Source of the DNA: Saprospiraceae bacterium
GTDB taxonomy: Bacteria; Bacteroidota; Bacteroidia; Chitinophagales; Saprospiraceae
DNA length: 64,000 bases
NCBI GenBank assembly: GCA_016711125.1
Contig: JADJTQ010000014.1
Span: 216,954 to 280,953, forward strand
Direction: 5' to 3'
Shown here: one piece after another, positions 19,575 to 27,521 of the stretch
Position numbering within the stretch: the first letter of the stretch is position 1
Layout of the letters: each line of letters opens with the position of its first letter
Notes under the pieces: model-generated
What the model was told of the DNA's origin: nothing
Seen by the model: only the letters and a program-made list of their open reading frames with translations
The model's database searches: none
Position numbers and translations under genes: made by a program

Positions 19575-20182
19575 AGAAAATAATGACCGGCAGTATACTG
19601 TTATTCACGGTACTGATAGCCGGTGCCCAGCCCGAAAGTAAATGGCAGGCGGCTTGTAATGAAAGTTATACGCAGGAAGCCAATAAGCAATATAGCGCCG
19701 CGGTCAATTCGCTGAAAGCCGTTTATGACGAGAAGAGTTATGAACTGAATCTCCGGTTAGGCTGGCTGACCTATCTGAACAAGGAATATACAACAGCACA
19801 GTCTTATTATCAGAAAGCCGTTAACCTCCGTCCTTATTCGCTAGAGGCTAAATTTGGACTGATACAGCCACTGGCTGCATTGCAACTGACGGATAAAACC
19901 TTACTGGTTTATGAAGACATATTGAAGATTGATCCGCAACAGACCAAGGCCAATTACTGGGTTGGGGTGATCTGGTATAACCGGAAAAAATATGAAACAG
20001 CAGCCAGGTATTTTGAAAAACTGGTCAACCTATATCCCTTTGACTACGATGGCAATCATATGCTGGCGTGGACTTATCTGAACATGGGCCGGAGTAATGA
20101 TGCGAAGCTGCTTTTTGGTAAAGCTTTATTGGCAAAGCCAGGTGATGCTTCTTGTCTGGAGGGGTTGAAGCAGGTCAGGTAA
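19562..20182 (+). CDS. Secreted tetratricopeptide-repeat protein
   Basis: 206 residues. The start ATG 19562 has a good ribosome site (AGGAGG, 19551-19556) and a signal peptide (MTGSILLFTVLIAGAQ). Three to four TPR units follow: AVNSLKAVYDEKSYELNLRL, AQSYYQKAVNLRPYSLEAKF, VYEDILKIDPQQTKANYWVG and AARYFEKLVNLYPFDYDGNH. Likely periplasmic scaffold for the barrel protein encoded upstream. Last gene of the overlapping trio; convergent with the DUF1801 gene on the other strand, overlapping its 3' end by a few bases. Confidence 0.82.
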   Translation: METLKKIMTGSILLFTVLIAGAQPESKWQAACNESYTQEANKQYSAAVNSLKAVYDEKSYELNLRLGWLTYLNKEYTTAQSYYQKAVNLRPYSLEAKFGLIQPLAALQLTDKTLLVYEDILKIDPQQTKANYWVGVIWYNRKKYETAARYFEKLVNLYPFDYDGNHMLAWTYLNMGRSNDAKLLFGKALLAKPGDASCLEGLKQVR

Positions 20183-21013
20183 GTAAGTCGTAAGTAATAA
20201 GTTTTAAGTTATAAGTTGTGAGCTGTTTGTTATGGGTTAGTGGTTTCCGGCTTTTTTTTGTTAAAAGGCGGATGATGCGGGACAGTTCTTTTTCATTTTT
20301 AACCGCTTCTTTGCTGCTGTTGAAATACACCAGCCGCCGGTCCTTGTATTCTCCTTCCAGTAAAGGGGATTTGATTTCAACAATCGCCGGATGGTGAAAG
20401 ACGAGCAGGATGCGTTTGTTTTTGTATGGACCGAAGGTGAATAAATCGGCAGTTGTGTAATAACTGGGTGCATTCCATTTGATCCGTTCATTCAGGGTGG
20501 GCGCTGCTTTTTTGATCAGTTTGCGGACGGTATCAATTTCTTTACGCACAGCTGGTTCCTGTTTGTCCAGCCATTCCTTTACCTGGGCGGCTTCTTTATT
20601 TTCGGGCGCTGCTTTTTTTTTAACCGCTGTTACTGTAGTTTTCTTTTTGCCGGCCATTCCTTCATTTTCTTTTACCCGGAACAGCACTATCTTTTTAATC
20701 AGGGCCAGGGGCAGGGGTTCTGTCAATGGAAATTGTACCGACCCTTTCCCGGTTTTATAACCAGCCAGGTCTTTTTTAAAAGCTTCATGACCGGTGGGCG
20801 TGGCATAAAAACCGATATGGTTTTCATAGCCGGCAAAGTACACCAGCGGTTTGCCCAGGTATTTGAAACCGGGCATACCATAACTGATCCCTTCCACCGC
20901 ATCCGGTGCATTGTCACGAATAGTTTTGCGTATTTCTTCCAGGCGTTTTTTACCGTGGCCGGGAAACCGGCTATATACTGATCTGGTGTTTTGGCAGGAG
21001 TTGTTGATTTCAT
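20175..21013 (-). CDS. Double DUF1801 (YdhG-like) protein, one frameshift
   Basis: Starts at ATG 21013 (MKSTTPAKTPDQYIAGFP). One A is missing in the run opposite 20946-20951; repaired, it reads VKKRLEEIRKTIRDNAPDAV and EGISYGMPGFKYLGKPLVYF. The first DUF1801 domain covers about residues 10-125, then a Lys/Ala-rich linker (GKKKTTVTAVKKKAAPE), and a second DUF1801 domain (EWLDKQEPAVRKEIDTVRKL, NAPSYYTTADLFTF). The C-terminal 25 residues are encoded by a low-complexity TAAGTTATAAG repeat, so the true end may be earlier in another frame. The family is YdhG/frataxin-like of unclear function. Confidence 0.72.
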
Positions 21014-21031
21014 AAAATAAAATTGAAAGGT

Positions 21032-21556
21032 TTAATTTTCTTCCAGGTTCTTCTTCATATTCACCAGGTTTTGCAGCATATCTTTTCCAAGCAGTTTATC
21101 CATAAACAAGTTCATGATATTCATGGGGAACTTGCTGCGTCCATAGAATAACTGGTGCACCCGTGTCTCGTGTTCGCTCACCGCGGTCACCGTCGTCTTC
21201 GCCCAGTTGGTGGCTTCGAAGGGTTTTTTGAAACGGATTTCCACTTCGGTGCTGACACCCTCTGTTAGTTTAGTGATTTCCTGTTCACCGATCCCTACAT
21301 TTTTATCATTGCTGGTCCAGGCCGATTTGAATCCGACCGTGCCATCGGTTCCGGTATACACCAGATTAATATGGGGGTCCCGCATTACCCATACACTGTA
21401 TTTCTCCTGGTTGCGGATCAGTTTCAGGTAATCGAATACCTCCTTCTGTGTTTTATTGATCACGATCTGCTTTTCGAGAGAGAAATCTTTTTTTACCAGC
21501 AAAGCGGTTAAGAAAAAAGCGGCGATGATGGCGGCGAGGATATACACGAAGATCAT
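21032..21556 (-). CDS. SRPBCC-family protein with N-terminal membrane anchor
   Basis: 174 residues, intact. One N-terminal hydrophobic segment (MIFVYILAAIIAAFFLTALL) precedes a START/polyketide-cyclase-like domain: EKQIVINKTQKEVFDYLKLI, then VWVMRDPH and AWTSNDKNVGIGEQEI and a long C-terminal helix (MNLFMDKLLGKDMLQNLVNM). These domains bind hydrophobic ligands; the ligand is unknown. It lies 18 bases downstream of the DUF1801 gene start and follows the DoxX-like gene in the same direction. Confidence 0.8.
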   Translation of the reverse strand: MIFVYILAAIIAAFFLTALLVKKDFSLEKQIVINKTQKEVFDYLKLIRNQEKYSVWVMRDPHINLVYTGTDGTVGFKSAWTSNDKNVGIGEQEITKLTEGVSTEVEIRFKKPFEATNWAKTTVTAVSEHETRVHQLFYGRSKFPMNIMNLFMDKLLGKDMLQNLVNMKKNLEEN

Positions 21557-21613
21557 GGTTAATTGGGGGATTGGTGAATAGGGGATTAGGAATTGGGTAA
21601 TGGGAATTGGGGA

Positions 21614-21985
21614 TCAGTAGGCTTTCTGTTTGTTCCAGAAATAATACGAAGCTGCTCCCAGGAGTACCGGGACGAGCATGAATAAAACGCCAGTATCGAA
21701 TTTTTTCTGTACCATATAAATGGAGAAGATCGCCCCGGCCAGGTCGAAGAAGAGACCGGCATAGGCCCATTCCTTTATTTTATTGAGTCCCGGAACCAGG
21801 ATAACCACGGCGCCGATGATCTTCGCCACACTGATAAACTGAATAAAGTAAACCGGGTACCCGAGGTAGCCATTCAGGAATTCAAGGGTCTGTCCTTTGG
21901 GGTTTATCCCTGAATAAGAAGACCAGATCATGAAAGCCGAGAAGAGGAGGGTGAAGACCCAGTAGAGGATTGTTTTTTGTTTCAT
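21614..21985 (-). CDS. DoxX-like membrane protein
   Basis: ATG 21985 (MKQKTILYWVFTLLFSAFMI) is preferred over an upstream in-frame start, which would add a non-conserved leader made of repeat sequence. 123 residues with four membrane helices, and the DoxX-like pattern LGYPVYFIQFISVAKIIGAV followed by GLNKIKEWAYAGLFFDLAGA. Function unknown; such proteins occur with SRPBCC and VOC proteins, as here. Low-complexity GAATTGGG repeats lie between it and the SRPBCC gene. Confidence 0.8.
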   Translation of the reverse strand: MKQKTILYWVFTLLFSAFMIWSSYSGINPKGQTLEFLNGYLGYPVYFIQFISVAKIIGAVVILVPGLNKIKEWAYAGLFFDLAGAIFSIYMVQKKFDTGVLFMLVPVLLGAASYYFWNKQKAY

Positions 21986-22153
21986 AACTAGAGTATTTAA
22001 GAACCAAGAACCAAGATACCAAGACGCCAAAGAAGAACCAAGATACAAGGGTACAAATAAAAATCAAAGTTTAAATCTCAAATCCTTCTAAGAAGGTTTT
22101 ATTGAGATTTGGACATTACTAATGACTAACGACTATTGACTTAGCTGCTTTAC

Positions 22154-22999
22154 TTATTTTACTAGAAGATCACCTATTATGATTTTCTTCATCTGCAACA
22201 ACGCCTTCATCGCTCCGGCGCCTTTTCCGGAATCCGTCATGATTTGTCCCATTTTGGCGGGGATGATCTGCCAGGAGACACCGAAGGGATCTTTGAGCCA
22301 GCCGCACATGCTTTCCGACCCGCCATTGCTGGTCATATAATTCCAGTAATGATCGATCTCTTCCTGGTCTTTACATTCCACCACAAAGGAAATAGCTTCA
22401 TTAAAAGAAAAACCATGATTGCCGGCGCCATCCATGGCCATGAAGACTTTGTCGTCAACGATGAACTGGGAATGTTTGACTTTACCTGCTACTTCGGCTC
22501 CCTCGTTGTCCTGGTATTTCAGGATACCATTGACCGAAGAGGAAGGGAAAAGCGCTGTATAATAATTCACGGCCGCTTCTGCCTTGCCGAAATGGTCATC
22601 TGTAAATAAGAAGCAGGGGGTAATCTTCTGATTAACGGCACTGTAGCTTCCTTTATATAATTGCCAGGCCAGCCCGAATTTATCCTGTACGAAGGCATAG
22701 TACTCGCTCCACTCATATTTATCCAATGGCATCATGACCATACCGCCCTCAATCAGTTTTGCATAGAGCGCATCAATCTCTTCGTTGGTTTCACTGGTGA
22801 CAAACATTGAAATGGATGGATTGAATTTAAACATCGGTCCGCCATTCAGTCCCATAAACTTCTGTCCGTGCAGGTTGAAGTTCACTACCATTGGCGTATC
22901 GAACGTAATACCGGATTCCGGGAACAAACTGCAGTAAAAATCAGCGGCTTCTTTGGCGTTGCCATTGAACCAGAGGCAGGGGTGGATATTGTTGGACAT
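22154..22999 (-). CDS. Two-domain VOC/PhnB-like (3-demethylubiquinone-9 methyltransferase-like fold) protein
   Basis: 281 residues, intact. Two tandem VOC domains: IHPCLWFNGNAKEAADFYCS to QDKFGLAWQLYKGS (about 5-120), and ITPCFLFTDDHFGKAEAAVN to LKDPFGVSWQIIPAKMG (about 128-255). The PhnB group lacks methyltransferase activity despite its old name; function unknown. Downstream of two further small VOC/SRPBCC genes in the same orientation, separated by repeat modules. Confidence 0.85.
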   Translation of the reverse strand: MSNNIHPCLWFNGNAKEAADFYCSLFPESGITFDTPMVVNFNLHGQKFMGLNGGPMFKFNPSISMFVTSETNEEIDALYAKLIEGGMVMMPLDKYEWSEYYAFVQDKFGLAWQLYKGSYSAVNQKITPCFLFTDDHFGKAEAAVNYYTALFPSSSVNGILKYQDNEGAEVAGKVKHSQFIVDDKVFMAMDGAGNHGFSFNEAISFVVECKDQEEIDHYWNYMTSNGGSESMCGWLKDPFGVSWQIIPAKMGQIMTDSGKGAGAMKALLQMKKIIIGDLLVK

Positions 23000-23040
23000 G
23001 TTGAAAAGTTAACAAGTTAAAAGTTTATAAGAACATCTAT

Positions 23041-23113
23041 AAAGTACGAGGTACGAAGTACGAAGTACGCTGACGTTCTATGAAGAACTGCTTCTTAGAA
23101 CGGGCTGTTTCCT
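23041..23113. repeat. 73-bp direct repeat, copy 1
   Basis: Begins AAAGTACGAGGTACGAAG and ends AACGGGCTGTTTCCT. Copy 2 at 23609-23681 differs at one position. It is followed by a run of ACACCTGACACCCGACATC words. Confidence 0.85.
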
Positions 23114-23139
23114 GACACCTGACACCCGACATCAGACAC

Positions 23140-23577
23140 CTATTTCTGCGGTGTATGACTAACCATCCACATCACCCCGAACTGATCACTAAAGCTGCCG
23201 AAATAAGAGCCCCAGAACATATCCTGCATGGCCATGGTGACTTTTCCGCCAACGGAAAGCGCATTGAACAGCCGGTCGCATTCTTCCCGGCTATCGGGTT
23301 CGAGCATGATATGGGCATTGTTTCCGAAGTTCAGGCTAAAGCCCCAGGACTCCGGTGCATCGGTGCCCATCAGTATATGTCCGCCGGTGACTGGCAGTTC
23401 CACATGCATCACCAGGTTCTTATCGGCTTCCGCCATTGGCGGAGCACCGGGTTGCGGCGGTACTTCACCAAAGCGCATTATTGGTCCGTTGAATTCAGTT
23501 TTGAAAGCCGCCTTATAAAAAAGGAAGGCTTCTTCCGTGTTACGGGCGAAGTTGAGGTAGGTGGAGACGCGGGCCAT
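23140..23577 (-). CDS. VOC/PhnB-like protein
   Basis: 145 residues, intact, one VOC domain: MARVSTYLNFARNTEEAFLF, FYKAAFKTEFNGPIMRFGEV, ILMGTDAPESWGF, and FGSFSDQFGVMWMVSHTPQK. Family of PhnB-type proteins; the substrate is unknown. The gene is exactly framed by the two copies of a 73-bp direct repeat (23041 and 23609), each placed just outside its stop and start. Confidence 0.85.
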   Translation of the reverse strand: MARVSTYLNFARNTEEAFLFYKAAFKTEFNGPIMRFGEVPPQPGAPPMAEADKNLVMHVELPVTGGHILMGTDAPESWGFSLNFGNNAHIMLEPDSREECDRLFNALSVGGKVTMAMQDMFWGSYFGSFSDQFGVMWMVSHTPQK

Positions 23578-23608
23578 ATGGGGTCGTTTATAAAGTGAAG
23601 TAATTAAT

Positions 23609-23681
23609 AAAGTACGAGGTACGAAGTACGAAGTACGCTGACGTTCTATGAAGAACTACTTCTTAGAACGGGCTGTTTCCT
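23609..23681. repeat. 73-bp direct repeat, copy 2
   Basis: One mismatch to copy 1 (GAACTACTTC here, GAACTGCTTC there). It is followed by AACAGCCAACACCTAACAG words. Confidence 0.85.
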
Positions 23682-23700
23682 AACAGCCAACACCTAACAG

Positions 23701-24123
23701 CTAACAACCGCTTTCTGTATATTTCTTAAAGCTATCCAATATCGCCTGCCAACCCCCTTGCTGCAATTCAAGTGAATTTTCAGATTCGGGTTCAAAGATG
23801 ACGGCTACATGGGTGTCATTTTCATTTTTAGTAAACAGGACATCCGCTTTGCGGCCATCGCCCATGGTATAAACAATTTTTTTATGAGTATCCACTTCAT
23901 CATAGAAGCCCCAGAAGTCAAAACTGAAGCTGCCATCTTTGGCGGCCATCGTGGAGGAAAACTTACCGCCGGGACGGAGATCGTTCGTGGAAGCCGGACA
24001 ATGCCAGTCGGGACTGGCCTGGTTCCATTGCATGATATGTTCAGAACCTGTATAATAGTCCCATACTTTTTCAACCGGAGCTGAAATTACGGCTTCAACC
24101 GTGATACGTGTTGGAGTAGACAT
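23701..24123 (-). CDS. AHSA1/SRPBCC-family protein
   Basis: 140 residues, intact: MSTPTRITVEAVISAPVEKV, WDYYTGSEHIMQWNQASPDW, the loop LRPGGKFSSTMAAKDGSFSF and the C-terminal helix GGWQAILDSFKKYTE. This is the AHSA1-like SRPBCC pattern. It is transcribed away from the GlxA-type regulator gene with 112 bases between the starts, so the regulator may control it; that is inference from position. Confidence 0.85.
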   Translation of the reverse strand: MSTPTRITVEAVISAPVEKVWDYYTGSEHIMQWNQASPDWHCPASTNDLRPGGKFSSTMAAKDGSFSFDFWGFYDEVDTHKKIVYTMGDGRKADVLFTKNENDTHVAVIFEPESENSLELQQGGWQAILDSFKKYTESGC

Positions 24124-24235
24124 GTTGGTTTTTGTTTTGCTTTGTAAACTTACTGAGATTAACCAAAAGGGATGACCGGTAAAAACGACAATTCAAAGGG
24201 TTGATTGCGACAGGTAGTTTTAATACCTTTAAAAC

Positions 24236-25216
24236 ATGAAACATGTATCCATCCTGGTACCGGAAACAGCGGTCATTGAAGCGGTGGCTGATCCCCGTTA
24301 CCTGTTTTCTGCTGTAAATCACTTTCTGGCAGCTGCCGGAAAGGAGCCTTTATTTGAAGTAAAACTGGTTGGAACCCGTAAAGAAATCCGGTTGGATCAT
24401 TCCGCATTTTCTGTTCATACGGACCTGTTGCTGCATGAAGTGGAGCATACGGACCTGGTGATTATTCCGGCATTGAGCGGGAACCTGTCAGCGGCTATCG
24501 ATGCGAACAAAACGATGATCCCCTGGATTATTGAACAATATAACAAAGGAGCGGAAGTGGCTTCCCTGTGTCTGGGTGCCTTTTTATTTGCTTCAACCGG
24601 ATTGCTGGATGGAAAGAAATGTTCCACCCATTGGGGTTTTTGCAATGAGTTCAGGGCCATGTTTCCCAAAGTAGAAATGGTGGATGGAAGTATTATTACC
24701 GATGAGCAACGCTTGTACAGCAGCGGGGGGGCTAATTCTTACTGGAACCTGTTACTCTACCTGGTGGAAAAGTATACCGACCGGGCCACCGCTATTCTGG
24801 CGGCGAAATATTTTGCGGTGGATATTGACCGCGACAGCCAGGCGGCGTTTATGTTGTTCAACGGACAGCGGGCGCATGAAGATGATACCATCAAACAGGT
24901 GCAGGCTTATCTGGAAGCGCATTATACCAATAAAGTGACGGTGGATGAGTTGGCCGAGCGTTTTGCCATTGGCCGACGGAGTTTTGAACGACGGTTTAAG
25001 AAAGCAACGAATAATACCGTGGTGGAATACCTGCAGCGGGTAAAAATGGAGGCCGCCAAACGGAGTTTTGAAACCAGCCGTAAGAATATCAGCGAAGTGA
25101 TGTTTGATGTGGGTTATACCGATACCAAGGCGTTCCGCACTGTGTTTAAAAAAGTAACCGGGCTGACCCCGGTGGAATACAGGAGTAAATACAATAAACA
25201 GGCAGTGCCGGCCTGA
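24236..25216 (+). CDS. GlxA-family transcriptional regulator (DJ-1/PfpI + AraC HTH)
   Basis: 326 residues, intact. The N-terminal DJ-1/PfpI-like domain covers about 1-185, with the Cys of ASLCLGAFLFASTGLLDG at the nucleophile elbow and CSTHWGFCNEF following. The C-terminal AraC-type domain (about 218-320) has two helix-turn-helix units: VTVDELAERFAIGRRSFERR and ISEVMFDVGYTDTKAFRTVF, then the conserved TGLTPVEYR. Members activate or repress nearby genes in response to small ligands. The stop is directly adjacent to the stop of the convergent DUF1801 gene (25217), with no spacer. Confidence 0.9.
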   Translation: MKHVSILVPETAVIEAVADPRYLFSAVNHFLAAAGKEPLFEVKLVGTRKEIRLDHSAFSVHTDLLLHEVEHTDLVIIPALSGNLSAAIDANKTMIPWIIEQYNKGAEVASLCLGAFLFASTGLLDGKKCSTHWGFCNEFRAMFPKVEMVDGSIITDEQRLYSSGGANSYWNLLLYLVEKYTDRATAILAAKYFAVDIDRDSQAAFMLFNGQRAHEDDTIKQVQAYLEAHYTNKVTVDELAERFAIGRRSFERRFKKATNNTVVEYLQRVKMEAAKRSFETSRKNISEVMFDVGYTDTKAFRTVFKKVTGLTPVEYRSKYNKQAVPA

Positions 25217-25654
25217 TCATTTTTTCTTTTTCCTGAAATGCTCCTCGTCAATTATGATGGCTTCGTATATATAAGCCTGCAGCAGCTCCGGATCTATTTC
25301 TTTTAAGGACCTGAAATCCTTCCAGTATATCTGCTTTCTGCCACCTTTATCCAGGTATCCAATTTCATCGGTCAGCTGGTTGCCATAGGCAAAGCCAAAT
25401 CGCACCCCTTCATAGGTTTTGGTTTTGCCCCAGGTAACGGAAGCCGGCCAGATAAAACAGAAATTGCGGTGATGATAGTAGTAGGGCACATTGAAGGATA
25501 ATTTCTCCCGGGCTTCTGGCAGACAGTGGAAAACCAGTTTGCGCAACCGTTCAACAATCACCAGTTCATCCTCCGGCAGGAAGGCCAGGAATTCGTCGAT
25601 GGATTTGAAATCGACTTCCTGCATTTTCTTGAAGGATTGAGTACGCTTACTCAT
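25217..25654 (-). CDS. DUF1801 protein
   Basis: 145 residues, intact: KSIDEFLAFLPEDELVIVER, LRKLVFHCLPEAREKLSFNV, PYYYHHRNFCFIWPASV and KGGRKQIYWKDFRSLKEID. Typical YdhG-like alpha/beta fold, with Lys-rich C-terminal end. It overlaps the end of the serpin-like gene upstream by 8 bases (25647-25654), which suggests co-translation, and meets the GlxA-type gene stop-to-stop. Confidence 0.82.
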   Translation of the reverse strand: MSKRTQSFKKMQEVDFKSIDEFLAFLPEDELVIVERLRKLVFHCLPEAREKLSFNVPYYYHHRNFCFIWPASVTWGKTKTYEGVRFGFAYGNQLTDEIGYLDKGGRKQIYWKDFRSLKEIDPELLQAYIYEAIIIDEEHFRKKKK

Positions 25655-26741
25655 TCGGATCCTTTTTATCCAGCGGGTTTAAGATTTCCGTATTATCCAC
25701 TTTGAGCATAAAATAAGGCTCACCTCTTTTTTTATTTCTCAATAGTATAAAAAACGGCTTATCCAGCAATAATTTTTTCGGGTGTTCTATTGATTTGACG
25801 CCACCTGTATCTACAGCTGCCACAGAAACCATAGAAGCTGAAGCTACAATAGCCCCTCTCTGATTCAAGGAGAACGCTGTTTCCTGATAGGCGGTCGTTA
25901 TTATAAATCCTCTGTTTCCGGATGTAAATTCCTGATCAATCAATGACGAATAATTTTTATAAAGATTGAAATGGATATCCGGAACCCAAAGTTCGTCCGC
26001 TTCTTTTAGTATATATTTCCATTTATGCCGTGCTGATTTAGTTTCTGTCATCCCGGTTCTTATCAGGGAGTCGGTCTCCCCGATCACTTTCCGGAACGAA
26101 AAAGCCGGATTAACTCCTTTGCATACAATAATTTCCTGGCTACTGTCTTTCGGAATCAGGGACAGTATGAATTTTTCATCTGACTGATAATACAGGATTT
26201 TTGTTTTTGCTGTATCTGCATAGTCTCCAACCGGCTTTCCAAATGCCTGTACCGGCGTTTTCATGAATAAAAAAGGGGTTCGTGCGGGTAAGTAAGGATA
26301 CTCAAAAGGAAGGGATTTTTCAAAAAAGGCACGTGCACTAATCTGATCTGCTTCTATATGTGTTTCTGTTTTATATTCCCCAGGTAAGAGGCTATTTTGA
26401 TAGCCGGTACTCTCAAAAAGCAAATGGAAATCCGGACTGCTGTTCGTATTAAGCGCTACCGGAGATTTTAGCGCTTTTTCAATTTCATCCCAGGCCAATA
26501 AAAGGGTGGGGGTATAGGCTATATTCTTTCCGGCCGGGACTACGTTATCAAGAGATAGAACAAATTCAGTGTGCTTTAGTGAGTCAGTGGACTGCAAAGG
26601 GACGGGAACCGGTTGATCTTTTTGTTGATTTTCTGCTGTACCGATGTTTGCTTCAGGCAGATATTTTTTTTTATAGCCTTTATTGAAGAATGCCAGTGCG
26701 GTAATCCCAATACTCAGCAACAGGAGAAGAATGTATTTCAT
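25647..26741 (-). CDS. Divergent serpin-like secreted/anchored protein
   Basis: 364 residues, intact, with an N-terminal hydrophobic signal or anchor (MKYILLLLLSIGITALAFFN). I place it near the serpins by order of features: helix NIAYTPTLLLAWDEIEKAL early, a strand-like ADELWVPDIHFNLYKNYSSL before the reactive region, a hinge-like FSLNQRGAIVASASMVSVAA, and the end LLLDKPFFILLRNKKRGEPY FMLKV at the place of the serpin C-terminal signature. Serpins trap serine or cysteine proteases by loop insertion. The resemblance is by eye, and the hinge lacks the usual Glu-Gly start, so inhibitory function is uncertain. It overlaps the DUF1801 gene by 8 bases. Confidence 0.5.
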   Translation of the reverse strand: MKYILLLLLSIGITALAFFNKGYKKKYLPEANIGTAENQQKDQPVPVPLQSTDSLKHTEFVLSLDNVVPAGKNIAYTPTLLLAWDEIEKALKSPVALNTNSSPDFHLLFESTGYQNSLLPGEYKTETHIEADQISARAFFEKSLPFEYPYLPARTPFLFMKTPVQAFGKPVGDYADTAKTKILYYQSDEKFILSLIPKDSSQEIIVCKGVNPAFSFRKVIGETDSLIRTGMTETKSARHKWKYILKEADELWVPDIHFNLYKNYSSLIDQEFTSGNRGFIITTAYQETAFSLNQRGAIVASASMVSVAAVDTGGVKSIEHPKKLLLDKPFFILLRNKKRGEPYFMLKVDNTEILNPLDKKDPNE

Positions 26742-26817
26742 AGCATGTGGCTTAAACAGTTGGAATTTTCTGAACGATTGGTTCCCGGATTAATTGCAGG
26801 GCGGAGTATAAATAAAA

Positions 26818-27360
26818 CTAAAAACTAATCCCCGCCCCGACCGACCCTCCGGCATACACCTTCCCGTCCATTTTCCAGAAATTATCAGAAGGCGGATCAA
26901 GGAAGATGACCGGGGCGAGTATGGCTTTAAAGAAGAAGCCTCCACCGGGTGGCTGGTAACGGTAGCCGGCACCGGGAATCAGGTAGATCTTTTTATCAGA
27001 GAGACTGCCGGCCGAGAATAACTTCTGGTAGTTTTCTACATAAGGCACTACGGTTAATCCGAATTCGAAATGATGGAAGCCATCACCCTTGAGAAAGTTC
27101 AGTCCGATGGGCAGGGCAATAGCATTATTCAATAAGGAAAACCCGACCCGATAGGTATTGGTGAAATTCGCTCCCAACCGGAAGATGCGGTCATAGTTGA
27201 TACTATAGTAAGCACCGTGACTGGTGCCTTCGGCGTATACCGAGTTGCGGGCTATGACGACATCCTGGGATTGGGCTAAGAGGTCAAAAGAGAAAAGGAG
27301 GATAAGAGAAATACAAAGGGTTTTTGTTTTTTGAGAACTTCTTTTTTTTATAGTTGACAT
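26818..27360 (-). CDS. Outer-membrane beta-barrel protein
   Basis: 180 residues, intact. The signal peptide (SLILLFSFDLLAQS) follows a basic N-terminus. The body alternates hydrophobic and polar residues (AYYSINYDRIFRLGANF, YRVGFSLLNNAIALPIGLNF, HHFEFGLTVVPYVENY, GAGYRYQPPGGGFFFKAI) and ends in Phe (GSVGAGISF), as expected for a small barrel of about eight strands. The segment encoding the signal peptide contains copy 1 of a 45-bp repeat whose second copy lies upstream of the start. Confidence 0.78.
   Translation of the reverse strand: MSTIKKRSSQKTKTLCISLILLFSFDLLAQSQDVVIARNSVYAEGTSHGAYYSINYDRIFRLGANFTNTYRVGFSLLNNAIALPIGLNFLKGDGFHHFEFGLTVVPYVENYQKLFSAGSLSDKKIYLIPGAGYRYQPPGGGFFFKAILAPVIFLDPPSDNFWKMDGKVYAGGSVGAGISF
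27275..27319. repeat. 45-bp direct repeat, copy 1 (inside the barrel gene)
   Basis: Begins GCTAAGAGGTCAAAAGAG and ends AAATACAAAGG. It is identical to 27398-27442, and part of it codes for the signal peptide of the barrel protein. Confidence 0.85.
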
Positions 27361-27397
27361 TTAGTGTGTTGGTTTTGTTGTTTATAGGAAATTATAA

Positions 27398-27442
27398 GCT
27401 AAGAGGTCAAAAGAGAAAAGGAGGATAAGAGAAATACAAAGG
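27398..27442. repeat. 45-bp direct repeat, copy 2 (intergenic)
   Basis: Perfect copy, offset by 123 bases from copy 1. Its first 19 bases are inversely repeated at 27501-27519. Confidence 0.85.
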
Positions 27443-27500
27443 TTTTTTTTTTTGTTTGTCCCCCAGAATAAGAACCCTTCACCCTCTTTTTATCTCTTTC

Positions 27501-27519
27501 TCTCTTTTGACCTCCTAGC
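27501..27519. repeat. Inverted partial copy of the 45-bp repeat
   Basis: TCTCTTTTGACCTCCTAGC is the reverse complement of the first 19 bases of copy 2 with one mismatch that would be a wobble pair. The two arms enclose 84 bases and directly follow the stop of the transglutaminase-like gene, so a transcript hairpin or terminator is possible. Confidence 0.6.
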
Positions 27520-27521
27520 TC

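Noticed and set aside
23155..23598. 147-residue plus-strand open frame
   Set aside because: Lies opposite a well-supported VOC gene; composition is that of a shadow frame.
23041..23681. Insertion sequence with 73-bp ends
   Set aside because: Repeats are direct, and the enclosed gene is a VOC protein; no transposase is visible.
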